Shown here piece after piece: positions 46,756 to 57,417 of a stretch of DNA of 64,000 nucleotides. The first letter of the stretch is position 1; each line of letters begins with the position of its first letter. The notes under the pieces are model-generated. The model was not told the origin of the DNA, did not search any database, and was given only the letters and a program-made list of their open reading frames with translations. Where the stretch lies: NCBI GenBank assembly GCA_032158295.1, contig CM063256.1, positions 14,058,953 through 14,122,952 of the forward strand. The letters run 5' to 3'. The stretch is from Pycnopodia helianthoides. Lineage: Eukaryota; Echinodermata; Asteroidea; Forcipulatida; Asteriidae. The translations under genes and the position numbers were made by a program.

Positions 46756-48978
46756 TAAGTACTTGAGTGAGATAAGATTAGGTATCTACCAACCTTTTTC
46801 CCTATATACAACAAATATGTACAGTTGTAGAAATGGTGTTAGCAACTACTACACGCCGACATCGACTCGGGGGAGCTCTCCGGTGTTTCATACGGGTGAA
46901 GCTTCGTTCCTCTTGCAGCTGATGTTAAATTTAATAACGTCTGCAAAGAGAAAAGAACAAAACGAAACTAAATTTTAAAAGAGCGTCATACACAGCTATG
47001 CTATCTGAAACTGTGTTTAGGCAATAGCAACCACAGAGACTATATAAACCGTCACCTGTTCCGGGGAGATTAATGGCACAGTTCCTAAAAGGAATTGTTT
47101 CTGAAGATCGAAACTTAAGAGTTAAAAAGCTGCAAGCAGGAAGTCGTAAAAAATATGCTTGTTTGTGGGCTGTTCTCTCTGCAGCTGCACGATTATTATT
47201 CACATGACAGCTGCCACAACGTTCAATATCACAAGGTTTATTTTTATCTAAAATGAAACCAAGTCACCAGGAAACAATACCAGAATGCATTTCTAAAACG
47301 GCTGCACAAGGCGAGGAACCTTTTTTTCTTTGAAAGTATGCTGCTGCACAGAATGCGAAAACAGTGGACACATGTCCGGACAATCTTCACAAATTTAGGG
47401 CGCGTTTGTGTCTTTTCGTGAGGTGAAATTTTGTTTGATTGATCGACTTCGCAGAGAACGAAAAAATGTGCTACCGTTTGTGAGGTAAATTAGCCACAAA
47501 TAACTCCGACGTCGCATTCTTATGCAAAACCACTACTGCTTAGCCCTGCGTGACACAGGCATTTTTTTCAGATTTTTGAACAGAAAACAAAAAATGGCGG
47601 GGTACTGATTATTTGTTTACAAACGGATAGTTGATGACTTGCATCACGCGGGGTTTAAAACGAAAACGCTGTGACGTATAGACAGTTATTTAGTTCATTC
47701 TTCCGTTGATTATTTCCGCCTACACCAACTAAACCGATTGCAATGTGGCATCTCGATATACAACAAGCTGTAACTGTTTTGTATCATGACTTCTAAAAAG
47801 AAGAAAAAAAATCTACACACATAGTTGGGTGTCGGTTATCAAAACACTTCTTTAAAAGAAAACACCGAGCGCGGCCGCAAAGCCACGCCCACTCATTTTT
47901 CGATCACAACACAGGCGAGACTAGTACTGCCCACGTCCCTCCCCTTCCGTCGAACACTTTCCCATAGAACGGATACAGTACATGTCTTTTCCCACATCGG
48001 GATAAATTAGAAAGTGAGGACAACTATTGTTGCCTTCATTGAAACAAGTTTTCGTAACCTCATGGAAGTGTTAGATTCAATATTATACAGAAACACTATG
48101 TATGTTGACACTGCACACCGGGTTCTGCATTCCCGAGATAGCCAAAAACCGCATGACACGGCTTTCCCACGATAGTTCGACGCCACGTTAGCTACGCGAT
48201 ACTTTGTATATAATATATATACAAATATAAGTAACCAATAGAAAAATGAAGTCAACAAATTGCGTGGTGAAGTCTATGGTGACTTCCTATACACAGTGAA
48301 AACAACATTTGTGTCCAGTTTTTAAAGTAACAAGATATTCCACTGTTACACAAATTATTGCAGCTAATCAGGCTTGGTCAAACCATAGAGCAACGGAGCT
48401 GCTCCTTGGTCCTGTTCCTTGCTCTATGGTCAAACTTGGGCATGCTTGCAAGCAACTGGTCCGCACTTGCCGCGCTTTATGCATAACACGTGCACCGGTT
48501 CCAATATTCAAACTAATCGGTTTCTTCATTTTCAATTCGGTAGAGAGCATGGCTATGTGTCTTTACGCGTTAAAAATAAAGTTTCCCAGATCGATAGAAA
48601 TGGATTTTAAATGGGGTTAAGGACCACCAGTAATGTAATTACCAGTCTGGCGACGTTCAGGCAAGCTGTCATCTTTGAAATAACTATCGGTTTCGCGTCT
48701 TGCCGATCGATTGATTGTATTGAAGGGAATCGAAGACGATACCCCCAACCCCCCCCCCCGACACACACCAATGCACTGTTTCCACTCACTTGTCTTATCT
48801 ATATTTTTGTTTATCTAAGCGAGGGGAAATATTGACAAGAAAGGGGAGAAATGTGCGGGTCTTTTCACACCACGAAAACTCTTCCTTGTTGGTCATAGAC
48901 GCTCGAACCATTCTTAGGTATCGATGCCATAAAACTACTTCTTTCTGCCATGTTAAAAACTGTGTCACAGCGTAGCTG

Positions 48979-49340
48979 TTGTAAAGGAATTGGAAAAACG
49001 GTTTTGTTTAACTTTAGTCTGAAAGCTTACTGATTACAAAATTTATCTAGGACAGTTTTTCCATGTGAAATATTTCCCTCTAATTAAGTCATGTTCGAGA
49101 AAACTGTACCTGAAAACCTAAAAACAACCTGCAGGCTGATTTCGGTTGCTACAAAATTAATTACAATGTGTTTACATGCTGAAAGTTGTGCATGGGTTTT
49201 TACTATTTTCTCCTGACTCATACAACGGATTAGCCCATTTTTGTTTTAGGTTTGTGACTACATGTTTGTGGTTAAATCACACAGAACGTGAACACTGTCT
49301 GCGACTATTTCGTCAGCTCTACCAAGGACTTTCCCTTTAA
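48979..49340. mobile_element. Probable decayed TTAAAGG-type element
   Basis: The right end (GGACTTTCCCTTTAA) has the usual terminus of the TTAA families, and the body has the ATTTTCTCCTGACTC and GTTTGTGACTACATGTTTG blocks common to family C relatives. The left end (GTAAAGGAATTGG) lacks a clean TTAA. Confidence 0.35.
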
Positions 49341-50484
49341 GCAAATTTGGGACAAGGAAACGACACGAGTAATGGCCATGCTCTCATACACCGCTGTGTA
49401 ACAACTGCCATTGACAGTTAAAGGAAGATACAGGTGAAGCATTCAATTCAACCATGGATCATCCCTGGAGGTAGCTACCCCATGGTGACGGATTTTGATA
49501 CTCGAATTTTACAAATAGCTACAATTTCTCTGATATTCCTTCGAAGTCCAATTCGACCAGATGTTGACCGTGGCTTGCAAATCGAGTAAAAGAGTTGTAT
49601 CGAGAAGCGTATTGTACAACGGCAATCAGGAGGAAATGTCACGGCCTGTCAGTTTCAGATGGTTTCAGAGCAATCGGATCTTTGCATAGTTTCGATAACA
49701 AACTTCGTGCATAATTAGGTTCAGATCCCGAGTATGCTAAAGGCTGATAAAATATACAGCGTGCACGACACATACACATTCCAAATGTAGCATCGGAGAT
49801 GAGATACCACAATACTCATACATTCCTAAAATACTTTGTTTTTTTTATCAACACTATCGATGTTGAACAAAATAGGGGTATGTCCTTAACTTAACTTCAT
49901 AACCCTGAAGTTAGTGGCGCCGCCACGGACAGCGGCCGGAACATTTTCCACAAACAGCTCGTAATTTCTCGGTAAATAAATCAAACAAGTGGCACATGTG
50001 GACCACCATGGGTTCTGTGTTTTTCATGTCCTCATCGACGTCGCCAGGCCAGAGGCGTCTTTGGGGCCCGACAGCCAATGGGAAGATAGTGGTAGACTGA
50101 CCCTAGGAGGCCAGCCTGAGTGACAATCACTAGCCCAGTCTCCCTTACACCCCCCCCCTCCACCTTAGACACCCTTGTATTTATCACCTCGTCTGCAATC
50201 CCAAAAAACGTCTTGACAGATTCACAACTTTTGAATAATTTATGGCATCCGTCCGGCCATCTTTTACTGTAGAGCTTGAGGAGGTTGAGAGATAATTAGC
50301 ATGACCAATTGAGGGTCTTGAAACACACGACAGGTGTAGTTGCAATTTGTTGCAGTAAATTCCTCGGCGTGTTAGTTTTGGTCACAATTGGGGGCATTGT
50401 ACATTATTATTTTTTTTCATCAGGGGACCATTTGGTGGATAGAGAGAAACTCGAGCGGTTGATGGCTGACCCACGGTTCGATAT
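49341..50484. other. ID downstream flank
   Basis: No gene recognised. GC content rises at 49910-50130 (one GGCGCC at 49916-49921). A plus-strand frame at 50309-50521 has a pyrimidine-rich TTTTTTTTCATCAG just before its C-terminal 30 codons, but no known domain. Confidence 0.3.
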
Positions 50485-50664
50485 AATTTATTTTGTTGGT
50501 CAACCATCATCCGTCAACTGATGCTCGGTCAGTGAACTTTTGAGGGATTTCCTCAAGGAAGGATAGTGACTGCAGTTCGTCGTTGCTGTTCTTCTCGATA
50601 AAGGCTGCCCCATTTCCTTCCTTGTTGTGCACATGGATGGAGGAAGAGGAAGGACTCAGTCCGT
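50485..50664 (-). other. Candidate terminal exon of ID (speculative)
   Basis: On the minus strand, TTAGCTTTCCAG (50676-50665) is an acceptable acceptor. It would join in frame to the donor of the ID exon and add only Thr-Asp before a stop at 50658-50656. AATAAA lies at 50492-50487. Vertebrate ID genes have a short coding piece in exon 2, but typically 10-17 residues, and other acceptors between 51600 and 50660 are possible. RNA data are needed. Confidence 0.15.
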
Positions 50665-51631
50665 CTGGAAAGCTAATGCTGATATGCTTTTACCGCAGAG
50701 CAATAGATAGGACACGCCATACATCAACATAATCCAACAAGCCAATGCCAGACTCGATGGTGTTTTTGTTTCTCTATCATTTCGACGTGTGCCACGAACA
50801 ATGACACACAATCACGTCTTAAAATAAATACATTTCATGAGAACGAGAGAGGGCAACCCAAGTTTAGTTTGTATAAGTGACAATCATAATGTCTGCTGGT
50901 GAGATTGTGTTAAAATCGTGAGGCAACGTAACGATCTTCAAAACCATTTTGATATTATAATAAATTATGAACAGGCCTATGTATTGCCATGGTAACGGAG
51001 AAGGTTCCTCTCTGAATGGCTATATGTATAATGTGGAGATTGAATAATTCTTCGCCACGTTCGTGACACTGACAGGCAAGCAACGCGTGCAAGAACCATT
51101 AAAAGCCTTCGCCATCAGTGAGATGCCACCCCTGTCCAAAACGTATGCCAGCCAAGGCGGTCAAAACGTAATTTAATTCTATTTTGTTTTCTTCAAATCA
51201 AGCGGCCGTGACGACTTTTGTATCGTCATGGTAACGCAGTAGTTATCAATGGTGTGATGACAATGAAATTCTCCTGACATGTCAGTGTACAACATCCCAT
51301 CAACATAATATTATATATAATATGCATCATCATGATGATTTACGCACACTGCACAGGATGACATCTACGTGGCTGTCTGTCAAAGGTTACATTTTAAACA
51401 AGGAAGCATCGTATTTAACAACAGTTCTAGTTAAAGTTTCTACATGACAAATGAACATCGCCTCCGTTCCCATAGCATAATGTGATGAAATGAAGGAAGT
51501 AACACACAACAGTAATGCAATGTTCGACTTCTACAGCACTTCATACTTTTATATTATTTTCAGTTTCGCTCCTCAAGCATTTACAAAAATGGACAAATTA
51601 ACTGAGATACGAAGGAAATAAGATCACTCAC

Positions 51632-52063
51632 TCTCTGCCAGTCGCAATTTTCGAGGTCTGCCAAACCACTCAACATATCGAGGTTCTGCTGCGGCGTTAG
51701 AGTTGTAAACGGCGTCCTGGCTGCTCCCGGTAGGACCTGCGTCCTCATATTGATGTTGTGCGATTCCAATGCGGATTGCAAGTCCTGTATGTAGTCAATG
51801 ACGTGCTGTAAAATCTCCACTCTGGTGATTTTCTTGTTTTTAGGGATGGTGGGGACTAGCTGTTTGAGTTTCTCGTAACAGTCGTGCATGGTGTAGTTGA
51901 AGGCGCTTCCTGATGATCCTTTCGACGTCCTCATCATGTGCGCGGGGTGATTGGGCCCCCTCCTACTACCATCCTCCACCGTGAGAGTCCTATGCATTGC
52001 TAGGTGAGATTGAGACGCAAGAGGCAGGCTGCTCTGCTGGTGACCGCCGAGTGTCGTCTTCAT
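51632..52063 (-). CDS. ID: Inhibitor of DNA binding (ID/emc) HLH repressor, first coding exon
   Basis: ID proteins dimerise with class I bHLH factors (E proteins) and block DNA binding, restraining differentiation in the nucleus. This frame has an HLH without a basic region: helix 1 at residues 56-70 ([15 protein letters not shown]), loop [10 protein letters not shown] (71-80) and helix 2 [20 protein letters not shown] (81-100), strikingly like vertebrate ID1-4. The residues before helix 1 ([11 protein letters not shown]) lack the basic DNA-contact pattern. RTPFTTLT at 116-123 resembles the ID2 destruction box, with Phe for Leu and Thr for Asn. The start is the first ATG after an in-frame TAA upstream; a TTG further 5' is not needed. 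After codon 144 (CDWQR) a strong donor GTGAGT begins at 51631, in phase 0; reading on gives 16 more residues to a stop at 51583-51581. A 3'-terminal intron is usual for ID genes, so I prefer splicing. Total length fits the family (119-168). Confidence 0.93.
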
Positions 52064-52345
52064 GCTGAACGTGGGTAATAATCCCTCGGTAAGTGTCAAA
52101 ATACACTGCCGAAATAACTTATTGTTCGATTGTTAACTGGGAGATCGAAGTATTTGGCTAACACTGTGGTAATGACCGTGGCTTTTCTTGTCTCGACCAT
52201 CCACGATAAGGCTACCCTACTTCTGATGCTTACGGTACGAATTGTCAGTACACGATTTTCACATCAGCTGGGTACATTGATGAAATGCTGAAATATGCGC
52301 TCGACCAATGAGCGTGCGCAAACTGATTAATTATGGCGAACGGAC

Positions 52346-52353
52346 TGTGGGAA
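52346..52353 (+). promoter_or_regulatory. Su(H)/RBPJ-type site near the ID core promoter
   Basis: TGTGGGAA matches the consensus YGTGRGAA and abuts the CATAAAA box of the ID gene. Notch input to ID-family genes is plausible but inferred; an 8-bp match alone is weak. Confidence 0.3.
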
Positions 52354-52395
52354 TTTTATGAGCAGGCTGACAGCGGTGACACCGTATTGGCCAAT
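52354..52395 (-). promoter_or_regulatory. ID core promoter: CATAAAA and CCAAT palindrome
   Basis: On the minus strand the order is CCAAT within ATTGGCCAAT (52386-52395), then CATAAAA (52360-52354). The start site would lie near 52325-52330, with a 5' UTR of about 265 bases before the ATG at 52063. A further CCAAT on the plus strand (52305-52309) lies inside that leader. Confidence 0.45.
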
Positions 52396-52757
52396 CAGGT
52401 TGGAGCTTGACGCCCCTTATGTCAATCAGCATTACCCTGCGGCATATCGGGGCAAAGCTGACTTCACCGATCCCAGAGCATCTCCACGCCCATGTTAATG
52501 TCTACAACCACACATTGCTTTCAAATTCTCTCGGTTTTCACTTGGAAAAATAAGCCAAAAACCCAATCTTGTTTCTCTGGGGGGTTTTCTGAGGTTGGGT
52601 TTTTGATCCTCACCCAAAAGAGATTTAGCTGTTTAGGTCCCGGTGTTGAACATCTGGGCCTAGTGCGGTTGTGTATCTTTCGCATAAAGATCTGAATAAG
52701 AATTGACACGTGATTAATTGGTGAGTGTTAGCTACAATCAACAACAGAGCGCTCAGC

Positions 52758-52824
52758 CAGACTGGCGCCGGCCGTGTGACGTCACCCATTCTCACTGCGT
52801 ACAGGCTGGCGACAAGATGGCGGT
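52758..52824. promoter_or_regulatory. GC-rich regulatory cluster upstream of ID
   Basis: Within 67 bp are CAGAC plus GGCGCC separated by one base (52758-52769), a perfect CRE TGACGTCA (52777-52784) and a YY1-type AAGATGGCGGT (52814-52824). The patch is much richer in CpG than its surroundings. It may be an ID enhancer or a divergent plus-strand promoter. Confidence 0.4.
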
Positions 52825-53746
52825 CGCCCCAGCAACCGCCCTGTCAGTCAAAGCGCAACACAAGGGGGCCGCGCTTCAGTCAATTACTTACACGCCATTG
52901 AGAGGTGATAAATAGCTTTTTAAATCGCCACCTCCGAACTGGTGTCGGTTCGCACAGGCACACCTGCAATCTGCATAGTTCTTTCTACGCTAATTATGAA
53001 CGCCCGCCAACAAGTCATCAAGGACATAGTTTCACACCCGGATTTTTCTGGGGACTTTCCGAGTGTTTCCTGTCAAAAAATAACTGATATGTTGAACTGA
53101 TTTGCCAGTAAATAATGTGAATAAATTAGGCGTGTTTAAAATGTCCATAGTCACTCCCGACACCCCGCTGTTTTAACTTGCGGCAGCTTCTGTAATGCGT
53201 GTGGAGTTGTGCGGCCCATTTGTTACACTGATGTGGAATGTGCCTCACATCCTATGATATTTACGGAAATATTATGACTGGTCGTCTTAAAGACAGGACC
53301 AGAGTCATTGTTTCTTTGAACTGTTTTTACCAACACTGGAACCAAATAAAATCTCGTAGGAGTTTCTTGGTTAGTATTGTCTATCCACAACCAAAACCAA
53401 AAATGCTGCAAGTGCTAGATTTGCGTGTCTGTTTAATGTTAAAGTTTCTTAAATACAGGTACCTGTGTTGTTTCAAGGATTCTTCTAAAAGTTTCTTTTA
53501 TAAGCAATATCAACCAAAAAAACTTCACTAGAGAAGTCTTCACAGCTATGATGAAACCCGCTTTTCACACGGTTTGAAAAGGCTTGTAATGGGCGGAAGA
53601 ATTGTTTCCAAAATACCAGCGCCTCCACCGGGGTAATCAATGTGGGCCCGGTCCAGGGCCGGGTTTTGACAGCACAGCTGGCAATTGGCACGTTTGTTGT
53701 TGGGGTTTAGTGCGAACAAGAAAGTTTACGTAGCGCCCCGATCCGC

Positions 53747-53762
53747 CAGACAAGCCGGCGCC
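53747..53762 (-). promoter_or_regulatory. BMP-response element match (Smad1/5-Smad4)
   Basis: On the minus strand this reads GGCGCC, five bases (GGCTT), GTCTG. That is the activating Smad architecture GGCGCC-N5-GTCTG known from vertebrate Id and other BMP targets. It lies about 1.7 kb upstream of the ID start codon. Confidence 0.5.
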
Positions 53763-55526
53763 GTGTGCTGTAAATTACACTAAGTTATCTCGGGGCTCAA
53801 GTAGCGGCGACCACTTGAGGTATTCAAGGGTTGGTCGAACTCTGCAAATAGTGGTACCCAAAATCGTTAGCACCCCGCGCCTGTCAGCATTGTTGCCCTA
53901 CAACTGTAGTCGCATGTGGCTCATGCCGATACACTGCCAGCTGCAGAGACGGTTGCTCCAGCGGGTGTTGCAGGCCCACTAACTTTTTTTTTTACAGGAG
54001 GAGTCCGTGAGATGGCCAGTGCAGTTTTGTTTTGATATGTTATTGGGTTGAACTTTGATCATTTGCCCTTTTCGCTAAACAAATGTGTTATTTTCAATTT
54101 TGATAAGTCAACTCGATCAAAGTGATGGTCCCCACCTTGCTTAAAGACACATCCAATGGAGAACAGTCAGCAAGCCACTTTTGGATTCAAATAGCGATGA
54201 AAAAACATCATGGCGAATGAAATTGTTTTTCCTTTTTCACATACCAACACCCTTGCTTTGCGTCGCTGAAACGCTATCTTCAAATGATAAGGCACCGCAT
54301 GCACTCAAAATCTTTCTGACCTACTTTAAAAAAGTTAACCAAACACAGTGCTACGACGTTATTTTTGGTACCTCCAGTCCATCCAACTATAGCGCAGTGG
54401 CAGTACAAAGCTGGCCAAATGTTTAGTTACGAGTACAATTAGGTCCGAGTCAACAATCTATATCTGGAAAATGTCAACTGTCCTAATCTTACAATAAGGA
54501 GGAATAAAAAAATCCTATCAATGAAAGCTTTGACACGATTAGTACACCGTGTGATGGGTTCTTCAATGCCAGGACACAGTATTGTTCACTTCCCAAAAAT
54601 TCAGTAAATTATCGCGTAAAGCTGACTGTAACTCGATCAAGTATACTCCCCTCACTGACGTGGAGGAGTTTATGTATTTATCTGCCTCGATTGTCATCTA
54701 GCCAAAGTACAAGTCTATATGAATTGACAATTAGGCCACACATTAAGTTTTTGTTTTCTAGAAGCTGTTGTTATTGATGTGCATTCGTTTTACCCACAGG
54801 TTCTGCGTGGGTGAAATTGAATCATGAAGCATTTCAGTCTATTGCATCTTCAAATCCTTTAAATAGTTACCACAAGATTGCGCGACACAAGTTTGAAATT
54901 GTTGTGTTATATTGTAGCTTGTTTAATAGTTTGAACACATTTGCACAGTATACAGTTTGAGGGTTATAGCTCTTCTATCACGGTGTACGGTCGTACCATC
55001 ATCTCTCATTTGTAACCCACTTAATTTTTGCTAAATAGGATGGGCTTTATTTGATGCTACGGTGGGAGTCAGGGCTTCTTTTTACATCTTCAACTGGGAG
55101 CATTCTGGTGGATTTCCTTTAAACGAAACCCCCTAAATATAGAGATACTTATCATCTTCAATCTCTCAAACTTAGTAGTACCACACTCTGGTACTAACAC
55201 CAACTATGCTTTCGAATAAATGCAAAAGTCTTGCAACACGTGTTTTTTACTGGAATAAGTCCGTCGGGTTCTCATTACGGAGGGAGTCTTTATAAAGTTA
55301 CTTCTACGTAAAACCATGGATATTCTACCTCCATGGTAAAACCATCGAACAAAATACGTCCATAAACAAAAAATTAAAGGGGACATTTCGGAGAGGCTGC
55401 AATGCCAAGAGAACAGATCGGGGGGCTCCGTGGTCCGGGAATGAACCGCCGCGGTGGAGACGCAAACTGCATGCACTCAGCGGAGCGAGTCGAGCTATTT
55501 ACTATGTTGACCTCGCTAACCCCACC

Positions 55527-55542
55527 GGCGCCAGCCAGTCTG
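55527..55542 (+). promoter_or_regulatory. BMP-response element match (Smad1/5-Smad4)
   Basis: Plus strand: GGCGCC, AGCCA, GTCTG, a second exact match to the same architecture, about 3.5 kb upstream of the ID start codon and in opposite orientation to the first. Confidence 0.5.
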
Positions 55543-56871
55543 CTATCTTCCAGTGAACACCTGTGCCTAGTCAACAATGCCTCTAAGATTAGTCATATCG
55601 GGCACCGATTAAAAAAAGAAAAAAAAAAAAAAAAAAGAGGGCCAGGGTGCTAGATGGGTGAACCATGGAGGGGTGAACGCAACAAAATAATCCAAGCAAA
55701 GTGCTGCCAGCGAATTGATGGAAAGATTGATGTGACGGGCACAACACCGTTTAATTTTCGTACACTCTCTGGCTAAATTGAATTTGTTTTCGCTGTACGC
55801 TGTGTTGCGATGACTTTTGCACGTGTTCTTCCTGTTTGTTGTTGTTGTTGTAACTTGATTGTTAATTCGACTGGCTTAGTTCTAACCATGGTTCTAGAGT
55901 GTTAAACTCTGGTGGCGCTAATACAAGACAAAACATGATTGTCAACAAGGTGTACTTTAATCTGTTTATGAAAATAGTAATAACGCACAGGAAGTTTAGC
56001 TATCACGCTGGCGAAGAACACTGTGTGAAAGGACAAGAGAATGTTTTGCTTCGTTACCTGATCGGTAAATGCTCAGGACTCAGATAGCATGAACGAGCAG
56101 AAAGTTGTCCCACAACCTATTAAAAAATGTTTGCATCAAAACGTACCTTTACTGACATTTCATACCGTGATAAATAACGCCATTAATATAAACCAGATGG
56201 GTTTAATGGTTTAACTTTGCCCGCAGTCCATCCCATGGTGACAAATATTAGTAGGGTGTAGGTACACGTATACACATGCACATGTTCAATCACAGCAACA
56301 CAAAAAAACAAAAACGGATTCTTCACCAGAAGACAGTTGTTGACAAGGTTAACAGTTATGTTAGGTTGAAAGTTGGAAGTTGGAATGCAAGGGTCAGGGA
56401 ACGGTCGGACGCCGCTTGATAGAGCCTGAGGAGGAAGAGGGGTGAGTAGTGGGACTTCCAGAGGGTGTGGGCTGGCCACATGTACCTAGAATGTGGGTGC
56501 ACAAGCACACATGTCTCCCAAGACAGATTGTAGGCCTACACTGGTTCCAGTAATTGCCACTGGTACAAAATACAATGGAAGCATGGATGGAGTTGTAACC
56601 CTGTTGGAAGAAACCTATACTCTATAGAACATCTTGATGAAGCAATTAAAGTCAAACACACTGTTTTACCATGGAGGAAGAAATACCAAAAACTTGCTAT
56701 ATGAGTCGTCGCATTTAGGTCAAAGGGCGATCCGCATTCAATCAGTCATTCGGGTTGGTTGTTCCATGGTTGTTCAGATCTATAATGTAGCGTTAGAAAT
56801 CATTCTTGTTTGAAGTCACATTTCCAACTATTTAGTGTTTGAAAGCGAAGAACTTAAACCCGGACGCCAAC
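55543..56871. other. Intergenic, no gene recognised
   Basis: Poly-A near 55615-55640 and unique sequence otherwise; the 98-codon minus frame at 56183-56479 has no domain. Confidence 0.4.
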
Positions 56872-57207
56872 TTAAAGCACGTGTACAACATTGGTACATA
56901 TCAAATACCAGTATCCACAATTTGTGTAATCCAACATATTCATGAAATAACAAACCTGTGGAAACTTAAGCTCAATCGGTCATCAGAGTCATGAGAAAAC
57001 AGTAAAAGACCCCTATATATGTTTTCACTGTTTTCAAACATCGGATTTTATCACCGTGATAAAAAACTAATTGTTTTACTAATTTCTCAAAAATTATAGC
57101 ATTTCAAGCAAAATTATTTCAAGGGAAGTTTTCCACCATGACCATCTTCATACCATGTAAGTTATGTGCAAATCTGTGAACAATTTTTAGTCTTACACAC
57201 CCTTTAA
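56872..57207. mobile_element. Family C-related TTAA element, copy 7
   Basis: TTAAAGCACGTGTACAACAT at the left and TCTTACACACCCTTTAA at the right, TTAA on both sides. The interior has TAACAAACCTGTGGAAACTT and a near-palindrome around TTTATCACCGTGATAAA. Related to 41772-42141. Confidence 0.55.
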
Positions 57208-57227
57208 GTTGTCAAGTACATTTTGTA

Positions 57228-57417
57228 CAGTCGACTCTCACAAGATCGGTGGGAGTGCATCGCATTTTCATTAAGTTAACAGGAACGTTGTTATAAGAGG
57301 ACAGCAAAACAACGAAACACAATTATTACAAGGCAGAAATGAGATTCGGTACTTCAGACTGTACTCTTTACAATCAGAACCTTTTTACAACGTGCTCTTT
57401 CAAACGTGGGCAGTCCT
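57228..57417 (-). mobile_element. pogo/Tigger-like MITE, copy 3
   Basis: Reads CAGTCGACTCTCACAAGATC after a TA, then GTTGTTATAAGAGGACAGC, the reverse of the block in 22289-22487. The right end (AACGTGGGCAGTCCTG) is degenerate. Confidence 0.5.

Larger units (their letters stand above)
44528..48978. other. Intergenic, no gene firmly recognised
   Basis: Largely unique AT-rich DNA. A YY1-like AAGATGGCGGT is at 44680-44690. The only frame with a plausible donor splice site is at 45654-45810 (separate entry). The 90-codon minus frame at 46369-46641 starts with ATG but shows no known domain. A short inverted repeat occurs at 48374-48430 (CATAGAGCAA / TTGCTCTATG). Confidence 0.35.

Noticed and set aside
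50309..50521. Plus-strand exon ending in a 30-codon hydrophilic stretch
   Set aside because: An acceptor-like pyrimidine tract precedes it, but there is no recognised domain and no partner exon, and the area more likely belongs to the ID 3' region on the other strand.
52064..52099. Longer ID protein starting at 52099
   Set aside because: The codon there is TTG. The first ATG after the upstream in-frame stop is at 52063, so the extra 12 residues are most likely 5' UTR.
52758..52769. Third BMP-response element
   Set aside because: CAGAC and GGCGCC are present but separated by one base instead of five, so it does not fit the known Smad architecture; kept only as part of a regulatory cluster.
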